Below, piece by piece: positions 1 to 7,294 of a DNA stretch of 32,569 bases. The notes beneath the pieces are model-generated. The model had not been told where the DNA came from, did no database searches, and worked only from the letters and a program-made list of their open reading frames with translations. Source of the DNA: a virus; IMG/VR virus record IMGVR_UViG_3300025133_000394, positions 1 through 32,569 of that record. One strand, written 5' to 3'. The translations under genes were made by a program, and so were the position numbers. How positions within the stretch are numbered: the stretch's first letter is position 1; each line of letters opens with the position of its first letter.

Positions 1-2
1 TA

Positions 3-110
3 GAGCAAGCGTGTGAGCCATGTAACGAATCTAATCAATCTCGCCTATGTACAGATGTTACTGTGAAGATAACTCCAAACAACAACCCTAAACCATATTG
101 GGTATCATAA
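3..110 (+). CDS. 3' end of an unidentified upstream gene
   Basis: An open frame enters from the window's left edge and runs 35 codons to a TAA at 108-110. The visible tail reads EQACEPCNESNQ and ends NPKPYWVS. The CxxC pair and a further Cys are visible, but no family can be named. The stop overlaps the next gene's ATG in a TAATG arrangement, the same coupling seen at other junctions here, which supports it being a real coding end. The start lies outside the window. Confidence 0.6.
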   Translation, partial: EQACEPCNESNQSRLCTDVTVKITPNNNPKPYWVS

Positions 111-685
111 TGTCTATACGAAAAAGATCACGAAAACTTTATGAAGTTTCCCACGACGTTGTGACTGACACACACATAATAATTCCCGAGGGTTTTGGGG
201 ACATAAGTAAAAAAGAATTAGAATCTATGGAGAATACTGTGATGAAAAATAGGGACAAGCGCAGGGCTGCGGTAGAAAAAATAAGAGAACAGGCAGAGCG
301 AGAACAACAAATTCTTGCAGACCTAGATAATGAAAGAAAGCCTTGGAAAACACAAAGGGATAAATTCAAGAACGGCGCGGTATCAGAGCAAATTGTTGTT
401 GAGGATGGCGTTAGCCCACCACGGGAAAAAAAGGGTGGATGCAAAACCTGTGCAGCCAAGGGACTAAAGCGTCTCATCACTGGTAGTGCGAAGTTACTCA
501 AGGCAGAGTTAGGGATTGATGGTGTCAGTGACGAGGTTTACGAAGAACGTAAAAAGATCTGTTTAGGTTGTGAAGAATATGACTTTGGTGTGTGTAAAAA
601 TTGTAGTTGCTTTTTAAGCGCAAAGTGCAAAATTGGTAATGAGAGTTGCCCTATAAATAAGTGGAGTGCTATAGATGGCAAATAA
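110..685 (+). CDS. Cys-rich zinc-ribbon-like phage protein
   Basis: 191 residues from the ATG at 110; an in-frame TTG at 98 is less likely because the ATG overlaps the upstream stop (TAATG). The N-terminal half is charged and probably helical (about residues 40-105). The C-terminal part has a paired-cysteine pattern: CKTC, then CLGC, CKNCSC, a further Cys, and a CPINKW ending. Similar C..C/CxxC...CP..KW modules occur in small phage proteins beside tail-fibre genes and are presumed to bind zinc, with no known function. The gene overlaps the following fibre-like gene by 11 nt, so it is likely part of the late tail operon. Family assignment is from memory of the motif only. Confidence 0.7.
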   Translation: MSIRKRSRKLYEVSHDVVTDTHIIIPEGFGDISKKELESMENTVMKNRDKRRAAVEKIREQAEREQQILADLDNERKPWKTQRDKFKNGAVSEQIVVEDGVSPPREKKGGCKTCAAKGLKRLITGSAKLLKAELGIDGVSDEVYEERKKICLGCEEYDFGVCKNCSCFLSAKCKIGNESCPINKWSAIDGK

Positions 686-1547
686 AACTTGGGTAGGTGG
701 AACTACAGACTTTGAGAATGTGTGGGATCTTGCGAGTAACTGGTCTCCAAGTGGGATTCCTGCATCGGGAGACACTGTATTTATTGTGAGTGGTGACGTA
801 GATATTACTGGCGAGGCTGTCAGTTCTGGAAGTGTAACTAGAATTGTGGTAGGGGCTAATTACACGGGATCAATTGGAACGTCTGCGTTGAAACTGGAGG
901 TTGATTGTGCAGATCTGGATTATGGTGGTCGTGGTGACGAGGCACACTTCTTAGGGACATACACTACAGTCACTGTCCAAGAAACAGGGTCTGGTGATAG
1001 CGCGCTAAACATTTATGGAGATGGATCAGGTGACAGACTTACGACACTGAGAATAGTTGGTGGTCGTGGTGGAATAAACATAGACGGAACTTGTCAATTC
1101 AATACAGGTGCTGTTATAGATCAGATTGGTTCCAACAATGTGACGACTACTCTTGACAGTGCCATCACTTTTAATGGTACCTGTCAAGCGACAATAGATA
1201 GTGGGGTCTTTGTAATGGACGTTGCTATTCCCAACATAACTATGTTTGGTGGAACACTTGAATCATCGCTTGCCTCTGGAACTATTGCACTGTGGGAAAT
1301 CTATGATGGCAGGGCTAAGTTCACACCAACTGCCAGTTGTGTGATCTCCCAATTGACAATGTATGGTGGTAACTTCGATACGGAAGACAGTACAGCACCA
1401 TCCTTTACCATTACAGACTGTACGCTTTTTGATTCAAGTTTGCTAAATGAGAACAGTGGTTTGAGAAACATAACCTTCACCTCACCTGTTGAAATGGAAG
1501 GTGGCGAAATTAAGTATGACATAGGACGCACAGTGGTGATTACATAA
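675..1547 (+). CDS. Beta-rich tail/surface protein with NW motif
   Basis: 290 residues, rich in G, S, T, D and beta-branched residues, with little helix-forming sequence, as expected for a beta-solenoid fibre or baseplate-decoration protein. The N-terminus holds TWVGG, then SNWSPSGIPASGDTV, the W-x-x-x-NW...P..GD pattern found at the start of beta-helix repeats in adhesins and some phage fibres. GGRG repeats (residues near 80 and 128) suggest solenoid turns. The first part resembles the C-terminal region of the next protein (NWVGDVAPTSGDHA), so the two are probably partly homologous. The ATG lies 11 nt inside the previous gene. Receptor binding is an inference from composition and position. 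Confidence 0.65.
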   Translation: MANKTWVGGTTDFENVWDLASNWSPSGIPASGDTVFIVSGDVDITGEAVSSGSVTRIVVGANYTGSIGTSALKLEVDCADLDYGGRGDEAHFLGTYTTVTVQETGSGDSALNIYGDGSGDRLTTLRIVGGRGGINIDGTCQFNTGAVIDQIGSNNVTTTLDSAITFNGTCQATIDSGVFVMDVAIPNITMFGGTLESSLASGTIALWEIYDGRAKFTPTASCVISQLTMYGGNFDTEDSTAPSFTITDCTLFDSSLLNENSGLRNITFTSPVEMEGGEIKYDIGRTVVIT

Positions 1548-2920
1548 TGGCAACTACTACAACGATTGATGCAGCAAAGGACAACTATCTTGATGAGGGG
1601 TCTGTTGGTAGTAACAGGGGTACTCAAACCTATATTTATTTAGGGGCGAAATACCGCGCGGGTGTGTTCACGAAATATAACGCCATATTTGAATTTGACG
1701 TATCATCGTTCACAAACGCCACTGAAATATCCTCTGCCGTTTTGACGCTTGAATACATCTCGTCGATGGTTGCAACTACAACGCAGACCGTGACACTTGC
1801 AAGGCTCAACGAGAGTTTCAACGAAACATCATCCAATTGGAACGACTCGAGTACAGCGATAAATTGGACAGGGGGTAGTGGTGCTTGGGGTAACGCCGAA
1901 GCAACTGAGGCTACATATACATTTAGTGTTGGAAGTGGTGTATCTGAAGACGTTACTATAGACATTAAGGATCTCGTTGTTGATGCCATTACAAGTAGAA
2001 GTGGAACTCTTTTGTTAATTGCTTCTGTTGTTGGATTGCCAATGGGTGGGGGAAATGGCTTCACAAAGTTTAATTCTACTGAAGCAATTGCAGGGACTTG
2101 TTCTATTGATGTAGTGGTTGCAGACAGAATAGTCTGGGATGGTAGTGGTGGTGACGGCGATCTCTCAAATGCAAGTAACTGGGTCGGCGACGTAGCACCA
2201 ACTTCTGGCGATCATGCTATTTTCTCTAATGGTTCTGTTGATGTAACCACTGGAGCATTAAACTGTGACACTATCTCCATTGGTAGAAAATACACTGGGA
2301 GTATAAGTGGTGTATCACTTATCGCTAAATACCTTAATATAACAACAAGGGCTAGTTTGGTTTTGGGGACATTGAACAGTGGGCAATCATTTTTGTGTCA
2401 AGTGCGAGTTAATGAATCAGCAGATCTATCTATGGGTGGGAAGTTCGACATAACTATCACGAAGTCTGTGGAAGAAATAGATCTATCTACGGGTGATGTG
2501 ACAAGGATTGACGCGCATGGTCGCAACGCTTGGTTTACTGCCAGTGATGAAGTAGCAACTGTTCGTTGTACTGGTAGTCGAGCAACAATGGAGGACGGGT
2601 CTACAGGCTTGATTGCGTGTGATGGTGCCAGAGTTGTGGTTGAGGCAACAACCACAGTGAACAGTAACATCACGACATCTAACTCTATTGTCAGGATAAA
2701 TGCGGAGGAGATCAACGACCTAGTGATCTACTCTGGAATTGTTTTGTTCAAGGACAATGTGGGTGCGCCAATTGAAGTAGGTCAAACAAAAATCTATAAA
2801 AACGCGACCTTAGACGCGAGAACGAATGGATCGACATTTAGCAATGATTCAGGGGACAATATAAACTTGTTGGGTGGCAAGTTGCTATTAGATGGGTCTA
2901 CAAAGACGACCATCACTTAG
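1547..2920 (+). CDS. DNRLRE-like domain plus beta-solenoid tail protein
   Basis: 457 residues; the ATG overlaps the previous stop (TAATG). Residues about 1-180 look like a DNRLRE/CBM96-type beta-sandwich: a DNYLDEG opening, an LGAKY segment, FEFDVSSF, and the ETSSNWNDSSTAINW stretch typical of that family. From about residue 194 a second part starts with IVWDGSGGDG and NWVGDVAPTSGDHA, matching the NW...P..GD region of the preceding protein, and continues as Ser/Thr/Gly-rich beta sequence to the end. DNRLRE domains occur in secreted carbohydrate-active and surface proteins, so a role in cell-surface contact is plausible. Likely a fibre or baseplate appendage component. Confidence 0.65.
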   Translation: MATTTTIDAAKDNYLDEGSVGSNRGTQTYIYLGAKYRAGVFTKYNAIFEFDVSSFTNATEISSAVLTLEYISSMVATTTQTVTLARLNESFNETSSNWNDSSTAINWTGGSGAWGNAEATEATYTFSVGSGVSEDVTIDIKDLVVDAITSRSGTLLLIASVVGLPMGGGNGFTKFNSTEAIAGTCSIDVVVADRIVWDGSGGDGDLSNASNWVGDVAPTSGDHAIFSNGSVDVTTGALNCDTISIGRKYTGSISGVSLIAKYLNITTRASLVLGTLNSGQSFLCQVRVNESADLSMGGKFDITITKSVEEIDLSTGDVTRIDAHGRNAWFTASDEVATVRCTGSRATMEDGSTGLIACDGARVVVEATTTVNSNITTSNSIVRINAEEINDLVIYSGIVLFKDNVGAPIEVGQTKIYKNATLDARTNGSTFSNDSGDNINLLGGKLLLDGSTKTTIT

Positions 2921-2927
2921 GATTGAT

Positions 2928-3737
2928 ATGGCAAAAAAACAATTATCGAAACATGGAGCAACCGCGAAGTTTGCAGCATGGAGTTGTGTGCATTCCCCAT
3001 ATATTTGTGAGGACTCCAAAGCGTGGCTACTCAACAATCTCACCAACACTCGGGGCTTAACTCACGCTGTGATATTGGGCGATTTGTTTGAATCGTCTGC
3101 TGCCTCTGTTCACCCAGACGAAGTGAAGCACGAACTTGAGTACGAATACGAAGTCGCTGCGGGGTATCTCAAGGATGTGCGATCTGTGCTGCCTCGTAAC
3201 TGCAAGTTAGTTTGGACGCTTGGCAACCATGACTACAACCTCAAATCCCCAGACCCCAGACGTATACCGCTTGATATAAGATCGCTATGCAACTGGAATA
3301 ACCACTACGAGTTTGGGAAAGAGTTTCGGAGGTGGGAGCAGTTGCCATACATAAAGTCTGCCAAGTGTGTGTACTCTCTTGGCAAGGTGAAGTTCTATCA
3401 CGGTTTCGACGCGGGTACAAACTCAGACGAGTTAGAGGGTTTGCAGATGAACTACATGACTGGTGGGGGCGCACACACGCTAATGGTTCGTGGTCATACG
3501 CACAGACCAACTGTCTCTGGATCACCAGTTCAATGTAAGAGATCTGCTAAGGTTCTACTGCCAAACTTTTTTGTAAATGTTGGACATCAAAGAGCGATGG
3601 ATGCTAGAAGGTATCCCGAGTTCATGAAGAGGCGAGACACAAGCCAGTGGGGAAATGGTATGTTGTTGGGAGAGACTTTACTAAAAACTGGTAGGAACTC
3701 TGGCAAGTGTTGGAGTGCCGAGTTATTGGTTAGGTAA
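2928..3737 (+). CDS. Calcineurin-like metallophosphoesterase
   Basis: 269 residues from the ATG at 2928, 7 nt after the previous stop; an in-frame upstream start at 2892 would lie inside that gene. Metallophosphoesterase motifs are visible in order: SCVH (residues 19-22, the DxH position), GDLFE (51-55), GNHD (99-102), YHGF, and GHTHRP near residue 191. This is the binuclear-metal phosphodiesterase/phosphatase fold. In the first motif the usual metal-binding Asp appears replaced by Cys (CVH instead of DxH). Phage members of this superfamily may act on nucleic acids or nucleotides, but the substrate cannot be read from sequence. It is the last gene before a long gene-free region. Confidence 0.82.
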   Translation: MAKKQLSKHGATAKFAAWSCVHSPYICEDSKAWLLNNLTNTRGLTHAVILGDLFESSAASVHPDEVKHELEYEYEVAAGYLKDVRSVLPRNCKLVWTLGNHDYNLKSPDPRRIPLDIRSLCNWNNHYEFGKEFRRWEQLPYIKSAKCVYSLGKVKFYHGFDAGTNSDELEGLQMNYMTGGGAHTLMVRGHTHRPTVSGSPVQCKRSAKVLLPNFFVNVGHQRAMDARRYPEFMKRRDTSQWGNGMLLGETLLKTGRNSGKCWSAELLVR

Positions 3738-3755
3738 AACAATAGACGACGGTAG

Positions 3756-3784
3756 AAAAAAACCACCCAGTTAGGGTGGTGGTT
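3756..3784 (-). terminator. Intrinsic terminator best oriented for the minus strand
   Basis: Perfect 7-bp inverted repeat ACCACCC (3762-3768) / GGGTGGT (3774-3780) with loop AGTTA, flanked on the left by seven A (3756-3762). On the minus strand this reads stem-loop followed by a T run, a standard intrinsic terminator. On the + strand the stem is followed by GGTTCC, which is poor for release, although an alternative pairing AACCACC/GGTGGTT (3761-3767/3778-3784) exists. It may act bidirectionally at the end of the late operon. Confidence 0.6.
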
Positions 3785-3972
3785 CCTCATGGTGTCCATC
3801 TCCATGATTAGGCATACTTGCCATGTTTTACTGGACTACACGCCTTCCACTGTTTCAGGTTCTTAGAAGTGGCGAGAACTCCTCTCTGCAATTTATACAG
3901 ACCAACTTGGTGGAAACTGACAGACCTATTCAAAAAGCGTAATAAACCGTGTTAAAAGGGTTGATAATGGCG
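3785..3972. other. Gene-free stretch upstream of the RNA promoter
   Basis: No convincing open frame on either strand; the minus frame over 3587-3805 is a shadow of the phosphoesterase gene. Two small hairpins can be drawn: CATGG/CCATG near 3788-3806 and GTTCT/AGAAC near 3859-3883. No tRNA-like T-loop with a matching acceptor stem was found. I see no other function. Confidence 0.4.
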
Positions 3973-4001
3973 TTGACAGGGTGTGGGCTTTCTGTTAATA
4001 T
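3973..4001 (+). promoter_or_regulatory. Consensus sigma70-type promoter
   Basis: TTGACA at 3973-3978, a 17-nt spacer, and TAATAT at 3996-4001. The -35 is perfect, the spacer is optimal and the -10 matches TATAAT at four of six positions. It is the best promoter match I see in the window. Predicted transcription start is about 4008, roughly 10 nt before the first base of the outermost helix of the structured RNA described next. It would drive that RNA and possibly the early operon beginning at 4449. Confidence 0.75.
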
Positions 4002-4007
4002 CTACCT

Positions 4008-4405
4008 AGTTAGAGAACGTCTTTGAAAACAGAATACGATGCACGTCGATGTGGGACTGCCCCACGGTCGGCACGAAGGAACCCTGAAGGGTGAGATCAA
4101 GTTCTTGAGCCTAGCAACTCATTGACAGATTCCTGTCGGAAAGCCGCACACACTGAAACTTGATTGTGAACTGGATGATAACTTCAAAGCGTCGGGCGCA
4201 GGACTAGCCAAAGGGCTAATAGAGAGTTGATCTGCGACGAACGAAAAGGAGATAGAAAGTAAATAAAGCAAGGCTGTAACAGGTGTGTGTGGTCGTAATT
4301 ATCACTATCCCGCCTGTGTCGAAAGCGTGTGTAGGTGCAATAATAACCTACGAATGACAACAGTAAGGGTAACTAAAATCGCAGATACCCGCCTTGCTTT
4401 CTGGG
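4008..4405 (+). ncRNA. Large multi-domain structured RNA (candidate) or early-operon leader
   Basis: No ORF, but nested complementary segments. Domain A is closed by ACG-U-CUUUGAA (4017-4027) with UUCAAAG-CGU (4183-4192). Inside are hairpins GTGGG/CCCAC (4051-4065) and ACCC/GGGT (4081-4092), and an 8-bp helix ATCAAGTT/AACTTGAT (4096-4103/4157-4164) enclosing GACAG/CTGTC (4124-4137). Domain B: CGCAG/CTGCG (4197-4201/4232-4236) capped by TAGCC-AAAG-GGCTA (4205-4218). Domain C: a perfect 10-bp helix AAAGCAAGGC/GCCTTGCTTT (4265-4274/4391-4400) enclosing three hairpins (4279-4317, 4331-4351, 4367-4390), a four-way junction. No terminator was found at its end, so it may continue into the 4449 gene. 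Its size recalls large phage RNAs such as GOLLD or ROOL, but I recognise no family signature. Confidence 0.65.
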
Positions 4406-4448
4406 GGAACAGTAACAAGAACGAAACTAAAAACGAGAGGAAATTATT

Positions 4449-4694
4449 ATGAATAAAGTAATAATAGACCTAGACAAGAGTACAGAGTCAGAACTACAAA
4501 TGTTTGAAAGATTTAACAGCGACAGACAGACAACCATCGACAACTGGAAAAAGATGGAAGAGTTGTTGAACATTATCAAAGAAACAAAACCACTGAACTG
4601 TTGGGGTTGGGGTGACAATCTTATGCACATTTCCGCATACATAAAAGATTCACAAGAAAAAACAGAACAACTACCAACATACGTCTACGAGTAA
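4449..4694 (+). CDS. Small early protein, unknown
   Basis: 81 residues, preceded by a strong GAGAGGAAA site about 6 nt from the ATG. Mostly helical and charged (STESELQMFERF, NWKKMEELLNIIKE), with a tryptophan-rich CWGWGDN segment near residue 51. No family recognised. It is the first gene after the structured RNA and so the likely first product of the early operon. It is followed at 24 nt by a second small gene carrying a hairpin-presented ribosome site. Confidence 0.6.
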   Translation: MNKVIIDLDKSTESELQMFERFNSDRQTTIDNWKKMEELLNIIKETKPLNCWGWGDNLMHISAYIKDSQEKTEQLPTYVYE

Positions 4695-4696
4695 AT

Positions 4697-4721
4697 AATT
4701 CAAGAAAGGAATTACATTATG
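4697..4721 (+). promoter_or_regulatory. Hairpin-presented ribosome binding site, copy 1
   Basis: AATTC (4697-4701), loop AAGAAAG, GAATT (4709-4713), then the ATG at 4719. The 5-bp inverted repeat places the Shine-Dalgarno core GAAAGG across loop and stem. The same AATTC-N7/8-GAATT element precedes three other starts (4995, 6199, 11320), which argues for a conserved translation-control element rather than a chance site. Confidence 0.5.
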
Positions 4722-4955
4722 AATAAAGAAACAGCAAACCTCAATTTCAATTTTCAAGAACTCAGGGCAATGTCAGTGGCACTCAGTAGGCTCGCAGACA
4801 CACTACCGCGCGGAAAGGATAGTCCTACGCTTTGCGCATCCATCACGAAAATCGACAGAGCGATTGAAGAATGTAAATTACAAGCCAAATGGAAAGCAGA
4901 GGACGCACACGAAGCGTTCTGCGATGAACATGGGATACAACTCCCTAAATGCTAA
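4719..4955 (+). CDS. Small early protein, unknown
   Basis: 78 residues from an ATG with the repeated AAGAAAGGAATT leader. Largely helical: FQELRAMSVALSRLADTL, then KIDRAIEECKLQAKWKAEDA, ending in a Cys/His-containing segment (FCDEHGIQLPKC). No family recognised. It lies 24 nt after the previous small gene and 39 nt before the next, in the same operon and with nearly the same leader as the next gene. Confidence 0.6.
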   Translation: MNKETANLNFNFQELRAMSVALSRLADTLPRGKDSPTLCASITKIDRAIEECKLQAKWKAEDAHEAFCDEHGIQLPKC

Positions 4956-4971
4956 ACAACTTTAAGTAAAC

Positions 4972-4997
4972 AATTCTTAGAAAGGAATTACATTATG
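4972..4997 (+). promoter_or_regulatory. Hairpin-presented ribosome binding site, copy 2
   Basis: AATTC, loop TTAGAAAG, GAATT, then ACATT and the ATG at 4995. It matches copy 1 in both stem arms and in the spacer to the start; only the 5' side of the loop differs. Confidence 0.5.
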
Positions 4998-5441
4998 AAT
5001 CAAGTTACAAAAACAGATAAATATACAGGAACCACAGAGACTCGAGTTAAGATCTTTTGGCAGTTTGCGAATGACAGCACCAAGGTCACGAGATCATGCT
5101 TTGGGGCAGAAGCCCAAGATTTTTCTTTTACAGTTATTGATAACAATTTCTTGTTATGGAATCATGAAAGCATACTCGATCAAGTTTATGCTGACCAAGG
5201 AAATAATCCAAGGGGTACAAAAGTTTTTGAGTGCCAACACTCATTGTCGGTCGGTGACGTTATTCAAATTACACAGGGTCTACCCTATGATGACTTTTGT
5301 ACGATCTACATAGTTGCACCTGTTGGGTTTGTCGAAATAACAAGTGAGCAGTTCACACAGTGGCGAAAAACATCTCAAGAAGATCGCTCGTGGTTTGCTC
5401 GTAAGATTTACAAGGAAGGACTACAAAAATATGATAGTTAA
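4995..5441 (+). CDS. Early protein, unknown
   Basis: 148 residues. The N-terminal two thirds is beta-rich (TRVKIFWQFAN, FSFTVIDNNFLLWN, GDVIQITQGLPYDDFCTIYIV). The C-terminal 35 residues are helical and charged (FTQWRKTSQEDRSWFARKIYKE). No family recognised. The start follows the conserved AATTC-loop-GAATT ribosome-site hairpin. The last 11 nt overlap the start of the downstream helix-turn-helix gene, implying translational coupling. Confidence 0.6.
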   Translation: MNQVTKTDKYTGTTETRVKIFWQFANDSTKVTRSCFGAEAQDFSFTVIDNNFLLWNHESILDQVYADQGNNPRGTKVFECQHSLSVGDVIQITQGLPYDDFCTIYIVAPVGFVEITSEQFTQWRKTSQEDRSWFARKIYKEGLQKYDS

Positions 5442-5874
5442 AAAATTACCAACCGTAACACAGATTATACGTGCTAAGTTTTCTGGCAAGTCGCCAGAAC
5501 TCGCAAGAATGATCGGTGTCTCAAATGTAACAGCGTGGTCGTGGCTCAACGGTAAACACTTACCGAGTCGCAAGTACGCGAATAAGATATGCAAGGTACT
5601 CGGCATAAGATTGTCGCGGTACATGAAGAGTTATGAGAATGACTGGGCTTTGTCGAGACAAACTCACACAGTGCCAAAGGATCTATTCACTCCATCGGTC
5701 GATCTTCCTAAACCAAATAGGGAGGTAGTAGAAGCCGAGTATGTAAAGCATAGTGAAGTCAAAAATCCTATCCATGAACGTCTAAATCATTTAGTAAACT
5801 TGGCAGAGACGCTGAGTAAATTGGATGGTGATGACAAAGAGATTTTGAAGTTTTTGATGAGGCACTCATCATGA
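5431..5874 (+). CDS. Helix-turn-helix DNA-binding protein
   Basis: 147 residues from the ATG at 5431, preceded by AAGGAAGGA; a longer frame from 5344 would sit wholly inside the upstream gene. Residues about 20-60 (SPELARMIGVSNVTAWSWL, then HLPSRKYANKICKVLGI) have the layout of an XRE/Cro-C1-type helix-turn-helix. The C-terminal 45 residues are helical (IHERLNHLVNLAETLSKL) and could dimerise. Probably a transcription regulator of phage genes. Target unknown; the ATCGGT hexamer, whose first copy (5512) lies within this gene, is one candidate to test. It overlaps its neighbours by 11 nt upstream and by ATGA downstream. Confidence 0.65.
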   Translation: MIVKKLPTVTQIIRAKFSGKSPELARMIGVSNVTAWSWLNGKHLPSRKYANKICKVLGIRLSRYMKSYENDWALSRQTHTVPKDLFTPSVDLPKPNREVVEAEYVKHSEVKNPIHERLNHLVNLAETLSKLDGDDKEILKFLMRHSS

Positions 5875-6185
5875 TTGTCAATCTCGATGAAAAAGATGCT
5901 ACTCTCTCAATTGGCTCAACAGCATTTGAAGTAGTAGTTAGTTGTGAGGTCAGTGGAATTTACACAGCCTCGCAAGAAGGGACAATGAGAAGTGGGTCTT
6001 CATCGTATGAGGACTTGCAGGACGTTCCTGCTGAAGCCACTTTCGATGCAGAGGAGGCTACCTGTACGGTAGTCGTTCTCGACGAAGGTGGGATTGAGGT
6101 AGGGACATTAAAACTACGCGGGGTCGAATGGTTCGACCTCTTCTACGATGACGAAAATGTCATCGAACAAATAGACAATTCTTGA
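5871..6185 (+). CDS. Acidic small protein, unknown
   Basis: 104 residues, strongly acidic (runs such as FYDDENVIEQID) and beta-rich (ATLSIGSTAFEVVVSCEVSG, CTVVVLDEGGIEVGTLKLRG). The ATGA overlap with the helix-turn-helix gene implies coupled translation. Acidic beta proteins next to phage regulators can be DNA mimics or immune inhibitors, but nothing in the sequence shows that here. No family recognised. Confidence 0.55.
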   Translation: MIVNLDEKDATLSIGSTAFEVVVSCEVSGIYTASQEGTMRSGSSSYEDLQDVPAEATFDAEEATCTVVVLDEGGIEVGTLKLRGVEWFDLFYDDENVIEQIDNS

Positions 6186-6201
6186 AAGGAATTTATTTAT
6201 G
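6177..6201 (+). promoter_or_regulatory. Hairpin-presented ribosome binding site, copy 3
   Basis: AATTC, loop TTGAAAG, GAATT, followed by an AT-only spacer and the ATG at 6199. Third copy of the element; it overlaps the last codons of the preceding gene. Confidence 0.5.
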
Positions 6202-7248
6202 TCACATGAAATTATGCAACACGATAAACTCGTCCTCGCTGAAAAAAAGGCGTGGCACGGACTCGGCACAGTTGTCGAGAATGCCCCATCGGTAAATGAG
6301 GCTTTGAAACTAGCGGGGCTAGAATGGGATGTTATCCAGTCACCTCTTTACACACTCTTAGAAGGTGAAGGTGGCGAGATGACAAGAATGCCCATCGAGT
6401 CCCATGTCGCAAATATGCGATCTGACAACAACCACTTACTGGCTGTTGTTGGCAAGGACTACAAGCCTGTACAGAATCGGCAACTAGGTCAATTCGTCCT
6501 AGAGGTCGCTGAAGATGCAGAGGGCGTAGAGATCGAATCTGCGGGTTCTATACGCAACGGTGAGAATGTTTGGTTCTTGGCTCGTGCAGGATCAATGATA
6601 ACTGTTGGCAAGAATGACGAACTCCAACCTTACGTCATGTTCACAAATGGTCACACTGGCAAACTTAGTTGTTGGGTGGTTCCTACTTGTGTTCGAGTCG
6701 TTTGTCGCAACACTCATAGTGCTGCTGTCAAGGGACTGGACAAAAAGGAGCGAAGTGGTCAGGCGTTCAATTTCCGTCACACTCAATCGGTCGCTGACAG
6801 AGTGAGTGCTGCTCGGGGTGCTATTGTCGCTTCGATGAAGGGACTTGAAAATTATGGCGAATTTGCTAAGGCTGCTGCGAAGCAACAGTTCACTGGCGAG
6901 GTTCAGTTACGAGACTTCTTCATGGATGTCTACACGGCATCGTGGGGTAAGGTTCCAACTGAGATTCGGTCGAAGCAAGATCAACGTAGTTATGATCGCG
7001 CGGTGGACACAGTGTCCAGTTGGATCACCAACTTCTCAAACGAGAAGAACAACCTCGTAGGTATCGGTGGTAGTGTTTGGGCAGGACTTAATGCTGTGAC
7101 CGAGTGGTCAGATCATGACAAGATCGTCCGAGCGCATGGCGGTATGAACCAAGTTGACGCTCGAGTCCACTCCAATTTGTTTGGAAGTGGTGCAGCACTT
7201 AAAAAGGTTGCTCATGATAAGGCTGCTGCCTTGATCGCAACACTGTAG
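6199..7248 (+). CDS. DUF932 (TIGR03299-like) phage/plasmid protein
   Basis: 349 residues, about the family's usual length. The opening AWHGLGTVVENAPSVNEALK and the WDVIQSPLYT segment are typical, as are VVGKDYKPVQNRQ, ENVWFLARAG, and VVPTCVRVVCRNTH near the centre. These proteins are common on phages and plasmids in early or accessory operons; the molecular function is not established. The gene ends 13 nt before a strong terminator hairpin, so it closes the first early transcript segment. It has a good ribosome site in the repeated hairpin leader. The call rests on remembered family motifs. Confidence 0.8.
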   Translation: MSHEIMQHDKLVLAEKKAWHGLGTVVENAPSVNEALKLAGLEWDVIQSPLYTLLEGEGGEMTRMPIESHVANMRSDNNHLLAVVGKDYKPVQNRQLGQFVLEVAEDAEGVEIESAGSIRNGENVWFLARAGSMITVGKNDELQPYVMFTNGHTGKLSCWVVPTCVRVVCRNTHSAAVKGLDKKERSGQAFNFRHTQSVADRVSAARGAIVASMKGLENYGEFAKAAAKQQFTGEVQLRDFFMDVYTASWGKVPTEIRSKQDQRSYDRAVDTVSSWITNFSNEKNNLVGIGGSVWAGLNAVTEWSDHDKIVRAHGGMNQVDARVHSNLFGSGAALKKVAHDKAAALIATL

Positions 7249-7261
7249 TTAAGTTAGGTAT

Positions 7262-7294
7262 GATGGGAGGGCGTAAGCCCTCCCATCTTTTATT
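7262..7294 (+). terminator. Intrinsic terminator that abuts a start codon
   Basis: Perfect 11-bp stem GATGGGAGGGC (7262-7272) / GCCCTCCCATC (7277-7287), GTAA loop, then TTTTATT. The stem is GC-rich with a T tract, so it is a strong intrinsic terminator after the DUF932 gene. The next gene's ATG (7295) directly follows the T tract, and the only Shine-Dalgarno-like bases upstream (GGGAGGG) are buried in the left arm. Confidence 0.88.

Noticed and set aside
3587-3805. Minus-strand ORF of 72 codons reaching into the gap after the phosphoesterase gene
   Set aside because: Most of it is antisense to the phosphoesterase gene, it contains the terminator stem, and it has no ribosome site or recognisable product.
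3785-3972. tRNA gene
   Set aside because: No T-loop consensus with paired acceptor and anticodon stems could be drawn on either strand.
4008-4405. Known catalytic or house-keeping RNA (RNase P, tmRNA, group I or II intron)
   Set aside because: I looked for the conserved RNase P core, a tmRNA tRNA-like end with tag ORF, group I P7/R motifs and a group II domain V hairpin, and found none. The flanking genes are also not split.
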